Positions 10,657 through 35,311 are shown, counted from the stretch's first letter. The stretch is DNA of 64,000 nucleotides from Lingula anatina (GCF_001039355.2 NW_019775569.1:81299-145298); one strand, 5' to 3'. The notes: generated by a model from the sequence alone, not told the origin. Numbers and translations are program-made.

Positions 10657-13600
10657 TTAGAAGGCGATGTTAGCAATCCCTTCCCGCTCCAGTTTCTTCC
10701 TTCTCTCCAAATTTGATTGGTCAGTTATAGAATAGCGCCACGCCCTCCAACAGAACACAGCTGTCACGCAGACTGACACCACGCACAGCACCACCAAGAT
10801 CACCAGTAACACCATGAAACCTATGTTCTGTATACAGCTTCTAATGCTACTCTCAATGGCTCCTGAGTCTGCAAAAGAACACAGGTATTGTCAAAAAGGT
10901 TTGTTTCTTATGAGAATGTAAAAATGTCAATAATAAAAATGCTATACTGTTGCTCAAATAGTTTAGTTTTCTCAGTTTAATTAACTTTTTTATGCACCTC
11001 TCTATGATCCCAGAAATTGGCAAATAAAAGCAGTCATCCTTACAAGATAATCCGTAGGAATTTATCAATAGAACTGAAAACTGAAGTCACATATATTACC
11101 AATATGTCCCGTAAAATGCTTCTATGTATTTTGTTAATCAAATTTTTGGTTTGTGTTCATATCCNNNNNNNNNNNNNNNNNNNNNNNNNNNNNNNNNNNN
11201 NNNNNNNNNNNNNNNNNNNNNNNNNNNNNNNNNNNNNNNNNNNNNNNNNNNNNNNNNNNNNNNNNNNNNNNNNNNNNNNNNNNNNNNNNNNNNNNNNNNN
11301 NNNNNNNNNNNNNNNNNNNNNNNNNNNNNNNNNNNNNNNNNNNNNNNNNNNNNNNNNNNNNNNNNNNNNNNNNNNNNNNNNNNNNNNNNNNNNNNNNNNN
11401 NNNNNNNNNNNNNNNNNNNNNNNNNNNNNNNNNNNNNNNNNNNNNNNNNNNNNNNNNNNNNNNNNNNNNNNNNNNNNNNNNNNNNNNNNNNNNNNNNNNN
11501 NNNNNNNNNNNNNNNNNNNNNNNNNNNNNNNNNNNNNNNNNNNNNNNNNNNNNNNNNNNNNNNNNNNNNNNNNNNNNNNNNNNNNNNNNNNNNNNNNNNN
11601 NNNNNNNNNAACTTTCCAAATGAACACTTTTATATGCCTCAATCTGAAGTCTAGCGCTAACCATGTGAATTTAAAAAGCACAGCTGGTTTTTGATTTTTT
11701 AATTATTATTTTGCCATATTAAACATAAAATAACAAAGATAATGCACCTGATTTTCCTGAGTGTAGGACTTCGGGAAGAGTCTGAACCAGGATGGTAGCA
11801 CCAATGGTGGAGTGGTCAGTGTAGTTAGTGGCTGACCTACGCCGACGACTAACTGCAGCCTCAAAAGGGCAGTCCGGCGCCTAATTCGTGAAATTTTTTA
11901 TTATTATTTCCAACACAAAACTATCCTTTTTTTTACTGGATAATGATATCACTTACCGGTGACTAACATATCACTATCGTGACCTACTGTTTAATGCAAA
12001 CTACTCTAAACATGGTCTGCGTTAATTTTGCTAAGTAATAAATGATACCATAAATTCGATAAATGTACACATTAAAATAATAAATGAAAAAAATGCAAAT
12101 AAAACAAATAAAAAATATTTCTTACATGGGTACATTTAAGATTTTCTGCATCTGGACAAAAGTCCACCTCGCATTCGATATGTAGCGTGTTCACATCTGG
12201 GAACCGAAAACATTCGAACGTGCCGGACTGTATGATGGCTCCATCTAGAGTTGGATCTGTGTGATGCTGAGAAAACCCTGTCACAAGTACAGCTGCTGGT
12301 GGATTGTCTGTAACAGGGCAGCTAAACGGAAAAGAACAATTGAGTTTTTAGTTGGTGACGCGTATTTTGTTTCAATGTGAAGAATTTCACTTTCTCTCTT
12401 TCTTTCTCTTTATCATTTTGACATTGAGTTGGTTATTATATGTTAATGTAAGAGGCTTGCCCTTTTGTTAAACCTAGTTATATCTGTGATTTAGTAATGA
12501 GTGGGAGATCGATGTATGTCTGCATTGTTTACCTATTTTGAAGCAGCTGTAGATATGACCGCTTGGAGATACTTGGGGCAATAACGCAGCTGATGGGGTG
12601 GATACCTTTGGCATCTGCAAAAAGCACGCAATAACGAAAAACATTTTCAAGAGAACGTTGGTGATCGGGATAATCTTTAACGAAAAACGGGGTAATTATC
12701 TGTAATCCGATAGCTGAAATATGGAGGCAATAAATAAAAAAATGGATTTTATGTGCTCAATTTGTGATCATTTTGGCAATTGGCGCCACTATCCATATAA
12801 CATAATAATATACCTACTACCAGAGGGCGTTAGTGTGATGCGTATAGCCACTGGTCGTCCCATAACACAAGAGATGACAGGTTCATCAAAGGGAAGACCG
12901 CTTGCGTTAACTGTCATGTCAACTAGATCCATCTTCACCTGCTCTGAGATTTTATTAGCTGCCTCTTGGATATATTGCCTAAAATAATCATTTTAATTTA
13001 TGAATGTGTAGGAAGACTGATCAAGAGCTGAATGGGAGAGGACGAAAACTACTCCTAAGCGTCTTCCACAGGCCGCTTTATTTATACTCCAGTAAAGCAA
13101 TTTTTTTCTTTTGTAGAGGAGTAGGAATTTGCCAAAAAATAGTTGAATCATCGAAAAAAATCCACTCGCACTTGCGCAGCAAACACCTGCCTTCTACACC
13201 ACTCAGTCACACCAAACGCAATGGTGCCACACCAAACACAATGCTGTTACACAAAATACATTATTTTGTTCTTTGCAGTACTTACAGCCTCTGTATGGAC
13301 ATTCCTTCCCTCATCACGGTCTGTGTGGTTGTCACGGTTTCACAGGAGAGCAGAAAGGCGTAGTCGTGCGATGTCTCTATCTTCGGACTGCGGACCGCGA
13401 GGACGGTAACTGTGTATGGGGTTTCAGGCATGCCGTCACCCTGTGGAAACAGTATAGCTTGGTTAAAGAAAAGGACTAAAGCAATGCAGGTTTAGCCCCC
13501 TGTGCTGTCACATCTGAAGACGTAATTTATTACACCTAATACAATTTTTAAAAAAGTGTTTAACTTAAAAGAGTTAATCGTCGTACAAGAGTCGCTATTC

Positions 13601-15299
13601 ATATAACATAGAACGTCCACCCTACATTTCAAATAGATAATTAATGCCGTGACGATGGTTAAAAAAATACTAAAAATGTTTAAAACCCTCACCATGATCC
13701 CACACTCGTTCTGAAAGGAAGCGTTCAGGACCAGTTTATGCGGGTTATAGATTGAGCCATTCCCTTCCTTGGCTACGCAGTTCTCTATGGATCGTTTTCC
13801 CTGCACGTACACGGCGCGGATGGTCACGTCCTCGCTGTCCGTCACTGACACTACTAGCTCGTCCGGATTGCGCGAACAGGAAAACGAGGCTGCAAGCATA
13901 AACAAATACATATCCTTCTTATGTTTTGTGGGGTTAGGGCAGGGCGGGATCATTGTATGTTCGATTTCTTTGATTTATACAACGATCTACTTGACATATT
14001 TTACTTCAACGTCATTATGAAAGTATCGAAAATGTGGGCGCGCGCACAGAGACAGAGAGAGAGAGAGAGGCGGGGGGAAGGGGGGAGAAAGAGAGATGCC
14101 ATAAAATTTAAAAGATAATTTAGGCTGGTTGAATTCTTGCACAATAATATAGTATCGTATTTCAGGCTAAATCTAGAACACTATCATGCAAGAACTGTCA
14201 AGCACCGTCTCTAGTGCGAATATTAACATGAAAATCTTATAAAAAGTACAAAAATGAAAAAATTGATCACTTACCTCTCGGTGCAATGACTTCTGCCCCA
14301 GCTTGGCATAACTACAAAAACGAATACTGAGGAATAAGACACGAGGTATTCAATTGTGTCGCTGCTAGCGCTGATACATACATCGATGTGGGAAATACTG
14401 AAGGGAAGCACCGAAGGCAAGTAGTTGAAAAAAGCGGGACAGATAGGCCGACATTCATTATGCAAGGAAAGGCACAGGTACATGGATTGTCAAGCTACTA
14501 TATAAAACATGAAATGATTAAACTGTAGGTAAATCCTTTGTAACTTACCTTACACGCGGTTCCAACATCGACTTCCGTGGCGCGACTTGTCCACATCATC
14601 TGTTGCAACAGAGACACAAAACCTCTCAAACATAATTTGTATTACTGAAAATTTGCTTAAAATCCATAGGATGCTTAGCGTATCCCTCATAATAAAATAA
14701 AAGAGAGAAAAGGAGAGGGATGTGGTTTAGTTTTTTCCCAATATTTTGAATGAATAGACAAACATAAACTGCAGTCAAATAGCAGGGGAAAGTGTACACT
14801 TTTCGCATGGTGTTAAACATGTGTTGATCCTACGCAAAGGTAAAATTGCTTGGGTGAAGGTTATGTTGAAAAAGCAGTTAAGTTCTACAGATCTACCAAA
14901 AAGCACAAAAAGACGGTTTGGTTTTGCTTAAATAAAAATGTGAAAATGTATCGCACACCAACAGCAGCACCCAATACATCAATAAGCGCTAGTCACCGCC
15001 ACGGTCATCCCCATATCAAATACAGTGATTGTTTTCGTAATGTTGTTGTCTGTCGTACATGGTTACCATAACCTTTTTTATGTATTCACAGAATTTCAAA
15101 CCTAGAGTTTCTGGATAATGCAATCAGATAGAATAGTCCTACCATGTATACCAGTGCCATATACACGCACACACAAGCACCAACTATGAACACACTGCTT
15201 GACCATATTCGAAATAAACGAGCACATTCCTCGAGAAAGGAAAAGTCTTACCAACAATATAGCTGTGAATGCAGTTAGAAGTATATCTCCTCGCGCCAT
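10657..15299 (-). CDS. ZP-domain single-pass membrane protein, ~423 aa, ten coding exons
   Basis: Exons (minus, in order): 15299-15252, 14599-14549, 14311-14275, 13889-13693, 13440-13286, 12978-12818, 12614-12533, 12321-12126, 11880-11748, 10868-10657. All junctions are GT-AG and phases agree. The start MARGDILLTAFTAILLMM gives a signal peptide. Residues about 46-160 form a ZP-N half with Cys50, 83, 108 and 144. The ZP-C half follows (SCPVTD, GTFECFRFP, IECEVDFC, CPFEAAV). A furin-type site, SRRRRS, is at residues 320-325 and a hydrophobic membrane segment at about 369-393, with a basic cytoplasmic tail (WRAWRYS...NIAF). ZP modules polymerise extracellularly after cleavage between the module and the membrane anchor, and this layout fits. 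No other ectodomain precedes the module. The exact orthologue is not identified. A 445-bp assembly gap lies in the last intron. Confidence 0.87.
11165..11609. other. Assembly gap (445 N)
   Basis: A run of N inside the last intron of the ZP-domain gene. No coding sequence is lost, because the flanking exons (11748-11880 and 10657-10868) join in phase with a continuous protein. ORFs drawn through it are artefacts. Confidence 0.99.
13693..13889 (-). CDS. ZP-N exon of the ZP-domain gene
   Basis: Encodes ASFSCSRNPDELVVSVTDSE through NECGIM, 66 residues including the codon split with the previous exon. It carries three of the four ZP-N cysteines and an N-glycosylation sequon at NGS. The acceptor TTGCAG and donor GTGAGG are well formed. 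Confidence 0.87.
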
Positions 15300-15847
15300 G
15301 GGTTCGAATAGTTTGCAAACAACGAAAAACACCATTTGAACCAACCGACTGAACTGAAAGAAAGATTTATAGACGGAAAGAAATCTTACATGCATGATGC
15401 ATATGCCTTACCCTCACATTGAAATGATACAAAATCAGTCAGTTGTGGCTATAAATCAGTAATGACTGTGATCCATGACTACCTGGATACGCCGCATACA
15501 CAGAACATAGAAAGAAGTATCTAAAACTTCCTTACATTTGAATCGGAACGATAAATCGATTTTCAAACAAATTTAACTGATCTGAATGGAGCATCAGCAT
15601 CTGAAGAAAGTTCATTAAAACCCTTCAAATGTAAGAGTTGCCCCATTCAAATAGACGTTATATCTAGAACGCTACAAATGAGTCGATAAATGATATTTAA
15701 GGAAGGAAATAAGATAAACTGTTCAAAGTTACCTGTTTCAATCCGTCCATCCACACATACCGACTGAGCAATGAAAAGACCGTCTCTTCGCTGTTCACCT
15801 CTTCGTTTAAACCAACCACGGATACCGGCATTACATGCATTAACTAC
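15252..15847 (-). other. 5' exons of the ZP-domain gene, coding status unsure
   Basis: An exon-like segment at 15847-15733 (acceptor TTATCCCAG, donor GTAACT) contains ATG at 15840 and is open for 36 codons. It joins in phase 0 to the exon 15353-15252 that holds the signal peptide, giving a possible start 54 residues upstream of MARGD. A third segment ending at donor GCAG/GTATGT near 15959 could be the leader exon. I prefer MARGD because a hydrophobic signal sequence follows directly, but the upstream frame has no stop. Confidence 0.4.
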
Positions 15848-15959
15848 CTGGGATAATTAACGCCTAAAGAACTAATTAGTGCCCGAACCACTAAAAAAAC
15901 GGCATCTTTTACTTGGCTGAGACTTCGGTCCTTAGGGCTATGAAGTATTTTACATACCT

Positions 15960-17479
15960 GCACCTTTGACATTAACTTTCCTTTGACTTGGTAACTCCGG
16001 GGTTTATTGAGGCCACTCTATTATGTCATTAAACATGAATATGAATTATGTGTCATAGATATTCGTATATTCCTCGGTATTGCAGCACTTTTTATACAGT
16101 TGCTTGAAGTCGGGTTGTTAATTTCGCGATTAAAGAGTATGTAAAATTGTGAACAATTTCAATAACTTCAATTGCCTAAATTCACTTATAAATAGCGTAA
16201 TATAAAATAATTAGGTGATAAAAAGTGATTTAATTTTGATTCAGTGTACATATAGGGCGGTTTCCCTCTAAGGAGACAGGCGTATTTTCCCATGCGTAGC
16301 TCTAGTAACAAACATAGCTCCGGAAATGTGCTATCTAATTGATAGAAAGAACTGATACCCCATCTCTTCCCAATAAACTCAAAGAAACGAACTTTCATGT
16401 CTGATTTTGATTTGATTTCTAAAACGTAAAGATATGCGTACGTAAAAAAGTTAAAATATTCCGATGTAGTAAAACCAACCAGGTGACGGTAACAGCCAGA
16501 GTATACCACTGTGCTTGTAGTAGTAGAATGCACACATTATATTCTTTCATTAAATCAAACCTAGATTATCAGGGATGGCGTTGTGTCGAGGGGACATGTT
16601 CTCAAAAGTATATTATGCTACGGGGAGTACGGAGAGGTCACGTTTGGATCACAGTCAGGTTACGCTAGTGTCAAGTGATTCTCACGGTTTATCTCGTAGT
16701 GACGCACTTTTGCTATATATGAAGCTTGATAATAAACTTGCTATTATAATTGTTTTCAGTTAAGGTCCTATATCCATTTTCAATCGTTTATTTTGCACAT
16801 CATTTTTTCATAGAAGAAATGAATAGATTTTTAACGTTTCTATTACTCCACAGAAGAAAACTTCAGCATTATCATCCATACCTGGATTGATTTTTTCATG
16901 TACTGAACTAGAGAAAAATTATAACAAAGGCATAAAAAACTCAGAAAGTGTGTTTGAAAGCATATTTATATTGAAAGGCCATAAAACGATATGTATGCAA
17001 AAGACGTATTTGAACAATTAAAGCACAAACATACTGTATCAAAGAAACTTAAGATTGGACTTTTCAGGTTGAATATCCGTTGGGCGTTTGGCTCTAGTTA
17101 TAATCACATCACAGTTCTCACAATTGATTTTCAACAATACATGTCCCAGTAAACTGAGTTAATTTTTTCGTCTTGGGTCTCTGGAAAGCTGAAATGTCGC
17201 CCCCTCTAGAACGGTTATTTCAATGTAATCAATACAAGGACTAAAGCTGCGTAGTTCTCCCTTAATTTTACTTCCTTCACACAGTGTTTCTGGTGTCGTA
17301 CCGGGGTACCTGCAGATGTGATTGGCCTGAGTTATTTGGCTATATCAGAGTACCTCAAATACGACCACCATGGGTTAATGCAAGCCAAATGGTATAAAAA
17401 TGAGCACTTTCAGTTTGTTCATGATGACGTCATAAAACGACGTAAAATGAATAATGTACGATCCAGCTGACGTCACGCA
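15960..17479. other. Intergenic, no gene seen
   Basis: AT-rich. The short ORFs at 16186-16763 have no recognisable domain and lack supporting splice structure. Confidence 0.4.
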
Positions 17480-17935
17480 TTAACAATAGGTCCCCCTTAC
17501 AGCCATTCTCCGCCTTTCCTGCGAGACATACTTATGTTTGAGCAACGCTTTCTGAGATTCTAATGTCCTAAATGAGCTGTTTCTATAAGGACTAAGTTGT
17601 GGTAGTTCACGCCCAGAATTAATGGAAAACTTCGGGTTGTTGTGCCCTGAGAGGGAGTGGCTGTAAAGTTCATGACCTTCAGGGGCCCGGATGTGTGTTA
17701 ACTCTCGCTCCCTTAGGAGCCAGAGCGGGAGTCCAGCCTTGGCATTAAACAGATTCTTAGTGGCCCTTTCTTTCTCCCCGCGGTCGATCTGATAGTGCAT
17801 GTCTCCTATTTGCCAGGGGCTGAGACTCGGCAGACGGCCAGAGTGGGGCTGAACGAATCTGTGACGTTGGAGTCGATCTACCTCTGGCTGCTGGCGCCAT
17901 CTGTGGTTACTCCAGCTGAGATAAGTTGACGTCAT
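17480..17935 (-). CDS. Unrecognised basic protein, 151 aa
   Basis: A single open frame of 151 codons starts at ATG 17935 and ends TAA at 17480. It is clearly richer in G+C than both flanks, which supports a real exon. The product is basic and rich in Arg, His, Leu, Ser and Pro (LQRHRFVQPHSGRLPSLSPW, NAKAGLPLWLLRERELTHIR, KHKYVSQERRR). It has no signal peptide, membrane segment, zinc-binding cysteine pattern or coiled coil. Upstream, TTTTTTTCTGTAG at about 17953 could be an acceptor joining a leader exon that ends at donor CCAG/GTAAGC near 19733. I do not recognise the family. If real, it is transcribed divergently from the SUZ12 gene. Confidence 0.55.
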   Translation of the reverse strand: MTSTYLSWSNHRWRQQPEVDRLQRHRFVQPHSGRLPSLSPWQIGDMHYQIDRGEKERATKNLFNAKAGLPLWLLRERELTHIRAPEGHELYSHSLSGHNNPKFSINSGRELPQLSPYRNSSFRTLESQKALLKHKYVSQERRRMAVRGTYC

Positions 17936-18662
17936 ATCTAGAGGGTGTTATGCTACAGAAAAAAAACAAGTAAGTATTATTTCTTCATGAAAGACTCAGC
18001 GTGAACATCTTCATCTTTGTTGATAGATGTGATATCGGTAAATAAATGTTACTTTTTCTGACTGAAAACTTGTTAATATTATTAATATTAAAGTCTTATA
18101 AGCGTATATTAATTTATTAAAATATCTTGCATCAAAAGAAGCACCAGCGGGAAATCATAATAATAATAATTTTCTTCAACATATTCGTATAAAATTTATA
18201 GCTATTGGCGTCTTAACCAGTACGCGTTTAAAAAGAAATTTTCCTGCGAAGTTATTTATATTTCCTAACTCAGACCTTAAAGACGATAAAACCCGTCCAA
18301 TAAAGGTTCCTGGAGTCGTTATTTTCTTGTGAAATGTCAGGAAAACATTTAATTTTGTTTCGTATAGAATTCATTATGTAGAAATGTAAAGTATCGAATT
18401 GAAGTGTAGGGGCGGGTGCAGCAATGAAACGTGAATAGGAGAAATTAAGTTTTTTTCCCTCGAGAAAAATCGATTTTGGCTGGAAAACCCCGTGTAGGTT
18501 ACCTTTAATATGTAAATTCTAGCATGCATTTCGTATATTGTCAAAAAACCGTATAACCACCGAGCTCATTGGGTCTTTTTCATATTTCATACATATTGTG
18601 ATGCAATCTTCCATTTCGTTCCTTAGCTTTTTGGTCAATTTAGATAATTAAATAGATTAACT

Positions 18663-18930
18663 AGATAAGCACTCCGAGAGCGCAGACCTCCGCCAAGGCA
18701 GCAAAGGTCCCACCCAATGCCGTTTCACCCCTAAATTTTCGATATTTTTTATTATTGATTATTGATTGATTATTGATCCGGATCACCACCAAAAACTAAT
18801 CATCTGTTCCTTGGTCCACTTCTGACAGTTCCTGAAAATTTCATCAAAATCGGTCCATAACTTTTTGAGTTATGTTGATGACAGACAAACAAACAGGGGT
18901 TTGAAAGATAACCTCCTTGGCGAAGGTAAT
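18663..18930 (+). repeat. SINE/MITE-like dispersed repeat
   Basis: Starts near AAGCACTCCGAGAGCGCAGA and ends TAACCTCCTTGGCGAAGGTAA. It contains AAATTTCATCAAAATCGGTC and ACTTTTTGAGTTATGTTG, a sequence type I recall as dispersed in many fish and marine invertebrate genomes. The class is not settled from one copy. No ORF is present. Confidence 0.6.
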
Positions 18931-19089
18931 AAAAATTGATTCAGTTACAATCCTCGCAATATAAACTGCAAAAAATTATTTGTCTGTAGCATAAAAAAGT
19001 AATTTTTAAAAGATCACGATGAAATAAACGAAATTCATCGGCAGTATAATTTAGAATATGAAAAAATATGAAAAGAAACAAGATTCGAC

Positions 19090-19109
19090 CCCCCCCACAC
19101 ACACACACA

Positions 19110-19144
<35 letters not shown>
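19090..19144. repeat. (CA)n microsatellite with C-run
   Basis: C9 followed by interrupted CA dinucleotides. Confidence 0.95.
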
Positions 19145-19146
<2 letters not shown>

Positions 19147-20317
19147 TACTTGTTTTGTTATTCAATCCATGTCTCCGTCCATTTCCTTCCCAGGCTGTCT
19201 CCAATAATTAACTAACATCTACATGCAGGTTTATTAGTTTGAGTATCATATCAGCGCACTTCATCCAGGCTGTGCATAAGACGAGTTTCTAATTTGGCTT
19301 TAACTATTATGAAGATATGCTTTGATCTACCATAATTTGAATGCAAAATCGGTCATATTGCAATACAGAGCACACGGTTTGTTTTTACTTGTTTGGGTGG
19401 GAGGGAAGGAATCTCTTTCCCAACATTATCATTATATTAACATCTATCTATTAGCAGCTCATTAAAGGCTTGGGAGTATTAAAAAGATATATAATTCTGT
19501 CAAAACTTGGTAAAACGGACGTGTTAATAGAAGAACGAATTGCGTCCTTTCTTTGAAATTTAGGTATACGATTAGTATGATTAGACCCTATATAGCTCAT
19601 ACGTAATGAATTAACGCCATGATAATTTCTAAACACAAATCTCAGACATAGCCAATATTAAACCGTGGATCTTGTGGTTTACTTTGATAGAAACATCATC
19701 TTTTATGAGCAGATTAATATCGGATAGCTTACCTGGTCACCCGACACCTCAAATCACGACAGCTCAGCTGCACGCTTTCTGCACATAGCAACTGTAAACA
19801 ATACAGAAATTGCGACAGAGAAGAGTATGAACTAACTCCCCATCTCAACTAGCGCAGCTATATCATAAGGCTATCTAACTATATGTATATTTCTTTTTTA
19901 ATCGATAAAGAGTTCTCATGACCGAAAGGAAAAGAATAACCCAAAAATAAGAGGCATCTTCGCGGGTTTTTATGTCTTGAAAAAAAATATTCGGTATCCA
20001 TTCTGAAAAGGATCTGAATATGAAAATTAAAAAACGTGTTTTGCGATATTGATAGACCGATTTACACGGCGATGGCTTAGTGGTAGGAAAGCGTGAGGCA
20101 TGGCTAATTTAGAATTTCTGACTGAATAAAAATTGCATTACTAGGCCTATTTACATTCTAAATCATATATTTTGTTTCTGTTTATTGAAAGGCTCGCCGT
20201 GTCTTTAACTGTATATTTTACCAATGATTAAAGATCAGTTTAAAATCTAATGATTTTCAAATAATGATGAAAATGCTAAGACCTTCTTCAACTTCATAAA
20301 CAACGTAGAACTACTGA

Positions 20318-20318
20318 A

Positions 20319-20352
<34 letters not shown>
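20318..20352. repeat. (TAAA)n microsatellite
   Basis: Repeated AAAT tetranucleotide, about eight units. Confidence 0.95.
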
Positions 20353-20353
<1 letters not shown>

Positions 20354-20913
20354 CAATGACTGAAGAGTATGGATGACGTCCAAAATAGCGCATGGTCTTA
20401 TTGAGGAGTGTGTAGTAAAACACTTTATATACATAATCAAGAGCTCAATAAGGTATTTAAATTCTATGAGTTTTAATTGCTTGTTTATCAGAGTGCAAAA
20501 TTTTAACCAGTTCACGGGATTCAATATTTTTTAATTGAACATACATTAAAAGCTGATCCTTTTATCAGATGGGTCCATTGTTTATACAGTCACCTCAACA
20601 AAAAAGTTATTTAAATAGAGTTTTTTCTGGAATAATCCGGGACTCGATATCTGTTTAAACAGTAAATGATTTCTGAATAAAATTTAGAATTAAAAAAGCA
20701 GCACTAACATGTTTTTACAACTGAGCTCATACCTGAATTACTACTGCAACAACAACAACAATCAAATTACTTGTCCTCAAAATTTTCAGCTGGATGCGCA
20801 CAACCGGTGTTTACTTTTTGACAGGTGTGACCGGCATTTAAATCCACGTGCTCCTTATTTGGACGGCGATCAATTTCAGGTCAAAAGCCATGTCCCGTCA
20901 TGCTTTGCGCCAG

Positions 20914-20939
20914 CCAATGTGTGCATGACTCTTTCCCGC
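20914..20939 (+). promoter_or_regulatory. CCAAT box and E2F-like site upstream of SUZ12
   Basis: CCAAT at 20914-20918 and TTTCCCGC at 20932-20939 (matches the E2F consensus TTTSSCGC) lie 37-62 bases before the chosen SUZ12 start. E2F control of PRC2 genes including SUZ12 is established in mammals. That this site acts in the present animal is inference. Confidence 0.5.
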
Positions 20940-20975
20940 GGAATCGACGAAGTCGGTCAAATATTAAGAAGCAAA

Positions 20976-33073
<12,098 letters not shown>

Positions 33074-34676
33074 CAGTGCTATGGAAGGCTTCACCTGGGG
33101 CACACCCAATGCAGTGTCTAACCAGATGTCACACCCAACACATTCACACCTAACACAATGCGATCTCTACCAGGAGACAATATGGGATGGAATTGTTAAA
33201 ATTTAGTGCTATGTCAGTCTTCTCTTATAAATTGATAATGGTGCATATAGGTAGAGTTAGAATTGTTAGAAGACCTTTGTGGTAGGTGTGGCATTGTTTT
33301 CCGAGTGTGAGCTTTCAGCACATTCCTACCTGAACAACCAAAATTATGCAAGAGAATTCAGGGACACCATTTGCTTGATGGAAAACTGAGAGTTACTAGT
33401 TTCATCTGTGGGTGTACTGTATCGGAATTGCTGCTGTCTGTTGGCAGACTGAAAACTTTTGCCATTCGAGAAACTTAGCAGAATTTGACAGTGGACTGTG
33501 TGAAGTAGTTAAGCTTTATTAATTAGGGTCTAAAGGGAATATTTTATTAGGGAATGTTGTCAACATAAGGCATCTTCATGAGAAAAAGAAAATAATCAGG
33601 ATATACCTTCCATTTGATGCAATAAGCTGGTCATAACCCTATAAAGTCTTGCTGCAATGAAATTGTAGCAATGAAATCTTCAATAATCGATTTAACTAGT
33701 TTAAACTAGCAAAAAGTAATTGAATTTGACATGTTGCATGCCTGGTATATTGTGTTTTTTTGCACCCAGGACTTTTTACTGTTATTAATGTTTGCACATT
33801 TAGAGCAAACTTGACAGAGCAGGATAGATCACTTTGCTAATTAGCATAAATGTTTGCTCACACAAAACTCATTTTGTTATTAGCTCAATGGGTGTGATAT
33901 CCAGCCATATCCACAAAAACCAGCAAAGAATTGACAAAAATTAACTGTTTTTTTTTTCTTCATTTCATTTCCTTTTAATGTCCAATGTAGCTTGATGTAT
34001 GTATTTGTATGGGCGTGTCAGACTGTATATACAATTTAAGGTGGGGCCCCTGTTAAGCATATGCATAAAAAGAAGCCAATAGAAACTTGTCTCATTTCTA
34101 ATTTTCAAAAAATATTTGCGATTTTTTAAAAACTTTCGTAACTGGGCTATTTTTGGACAGGACAAATGTAGTATTTTTGTGTCAAAGTGGAATACTTGTG
34201 GGAAAATGTTTAAAAAATGCATTTCTAGCATTTTGCTTGGAGGGCCAAAAGATAAAGGCCAAATAGAATATGTGGTATGATATTCTATTAGACAAGTGGA
34301 GTGTACAGTTAGGTACAGCAGTGTAAGATAAATAGAATTTCCAGAATTATTTGTATTGGGTTACATGTGCTGAATTGTTGTGAAAGTGTTAATGTTACAA
34401 AATGTCGTGTTGTTAACTTGGTTGCAATATATTTATACCTCATAGAAATAACACAAGGGGCCTTAGATGAGAACAATGATAAAGGTAATTGTAATAGAAC
34501 CTCAAGATGAGCTTTGTACCAGCAGACAGTGACCGGTAAAATTAACTTTGTAGGTCATGACTTCTTGTTAATTTGTTCTGAGTAACCCGCTTCAAAAACA
34601 GGTGAATTTAGCAAACGGCTAGTTGGTGACAATCTTTAGTTAACAGTAACTTTGCAAAACCAGAGTGACGTGACAG
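33074..34676 (+). other. SUZ12 3' untranslated/flanking region
   Basis: No ORF of note. The sequence after the stop is probably 3' untranslated. The first good AATAAA followed by an A-tract is at about 35475-35505, beyond a MITE and a contig join, so the transcript end is uncertain. Confidence 0.4.
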
Positions 34677-34850
34677 AGGCCCATTCAGAATATGGCACTA
34701 ACTAGTCTGAGGGTCAAATATGGCGACCCATTCCAAAGCTTGCTGTTTAATCCACAAATAGGCACTGAATACATATCCCGTGGAAAGTATTCAAGTGGGT
34801 CGGCCATATTTGACCCTTGGACTAGTTGGTCCCCTATTCTGAATGGGCCT
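34677..34850. mobile_element. MITE family A, copy 2
   Basis: 174 bp with near-perfect long terminal inverted repeats: AGGCCCATTCAGAATA at the left pairs with TATTCTGAATGGGCCT at the right, and GGGTCAAATATGGCGACCCA pairs with GGGTCGGCCATATTTGACCC. Same family as the copy in SUZ12 intron 13. Confidence 0.85.
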
Positions 34851-34884
34851 AGAGTCCCCCCCCATTAAAGAGAGTCCGTTTCTT

Positions 34885-35311
34885 GTTAATTTGCACAGGT
34901 AAGCCTCGTCATAGTTTGATCCACTTACGTCAGGCTAACCCTAACCTGTATAATTAAATGAAGGCTGGACTCTCTGTTACGAGGACCCACAGTTTCGTCA
35001 CACCGGTCCTTGCTCTTCTGTGAACAGTCTCACTCTGCTGTGGACAAAGTGGGTATGTCTGTATTGTGTTAGGTGTGACACCATTGTGTTATTTTANTCG
35101 TTAATTTGCACAGGTAATCCTCGTCATAGTTTGATCCACTTACGTCAGGCTAACCCTAACCTGTATAATTAAATGAAGGCTGGACTCTCTGTTACGAGGA
35201 CCCACAGTTTCGTCACACCGGTCCTTGCTCTTCTGTGAACAGTCTCACTCTGCTGTGGACAAAGTGGGTATGTCTGTATTGTGTTAGGTGTGACACCATT
35301 GTGTTATTTTA
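34885..35311. repeat. Contig overlap 1: 212-bp repeat around a single N
   Basis: 34885-35096 recurs almost identically at 35100-35311 on the other side of an N at 35097. Sequence continues normally after the second copy, as expected for two overlapping contigs that were butted together. Confidence 0.9.

Noticed and set aside
11017-11694. ORFs of 156-225 codons across 11165-11609
   Set aside because: They consist of assembly-gap N characters.
13004-13479. Plus-strand ORFs of 68-119 codons
   Set aside because: Antisense shadows of the ZP-domain exon 13286-13440.
20065-20105. tRNA-like A box (TGGCTTAGTGGT)
   Set aside because: No B box or cloverleaf follows, so not a tRNA gene.
20709-20975. 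N-terminal extension of SUZ12 in the open upstream frame
   Set aside because: The 89 extra residues show no SUZ12 similarity, and the stretch contains the CCAAT and E2F-like sites. MRPKKKEK is the better start.
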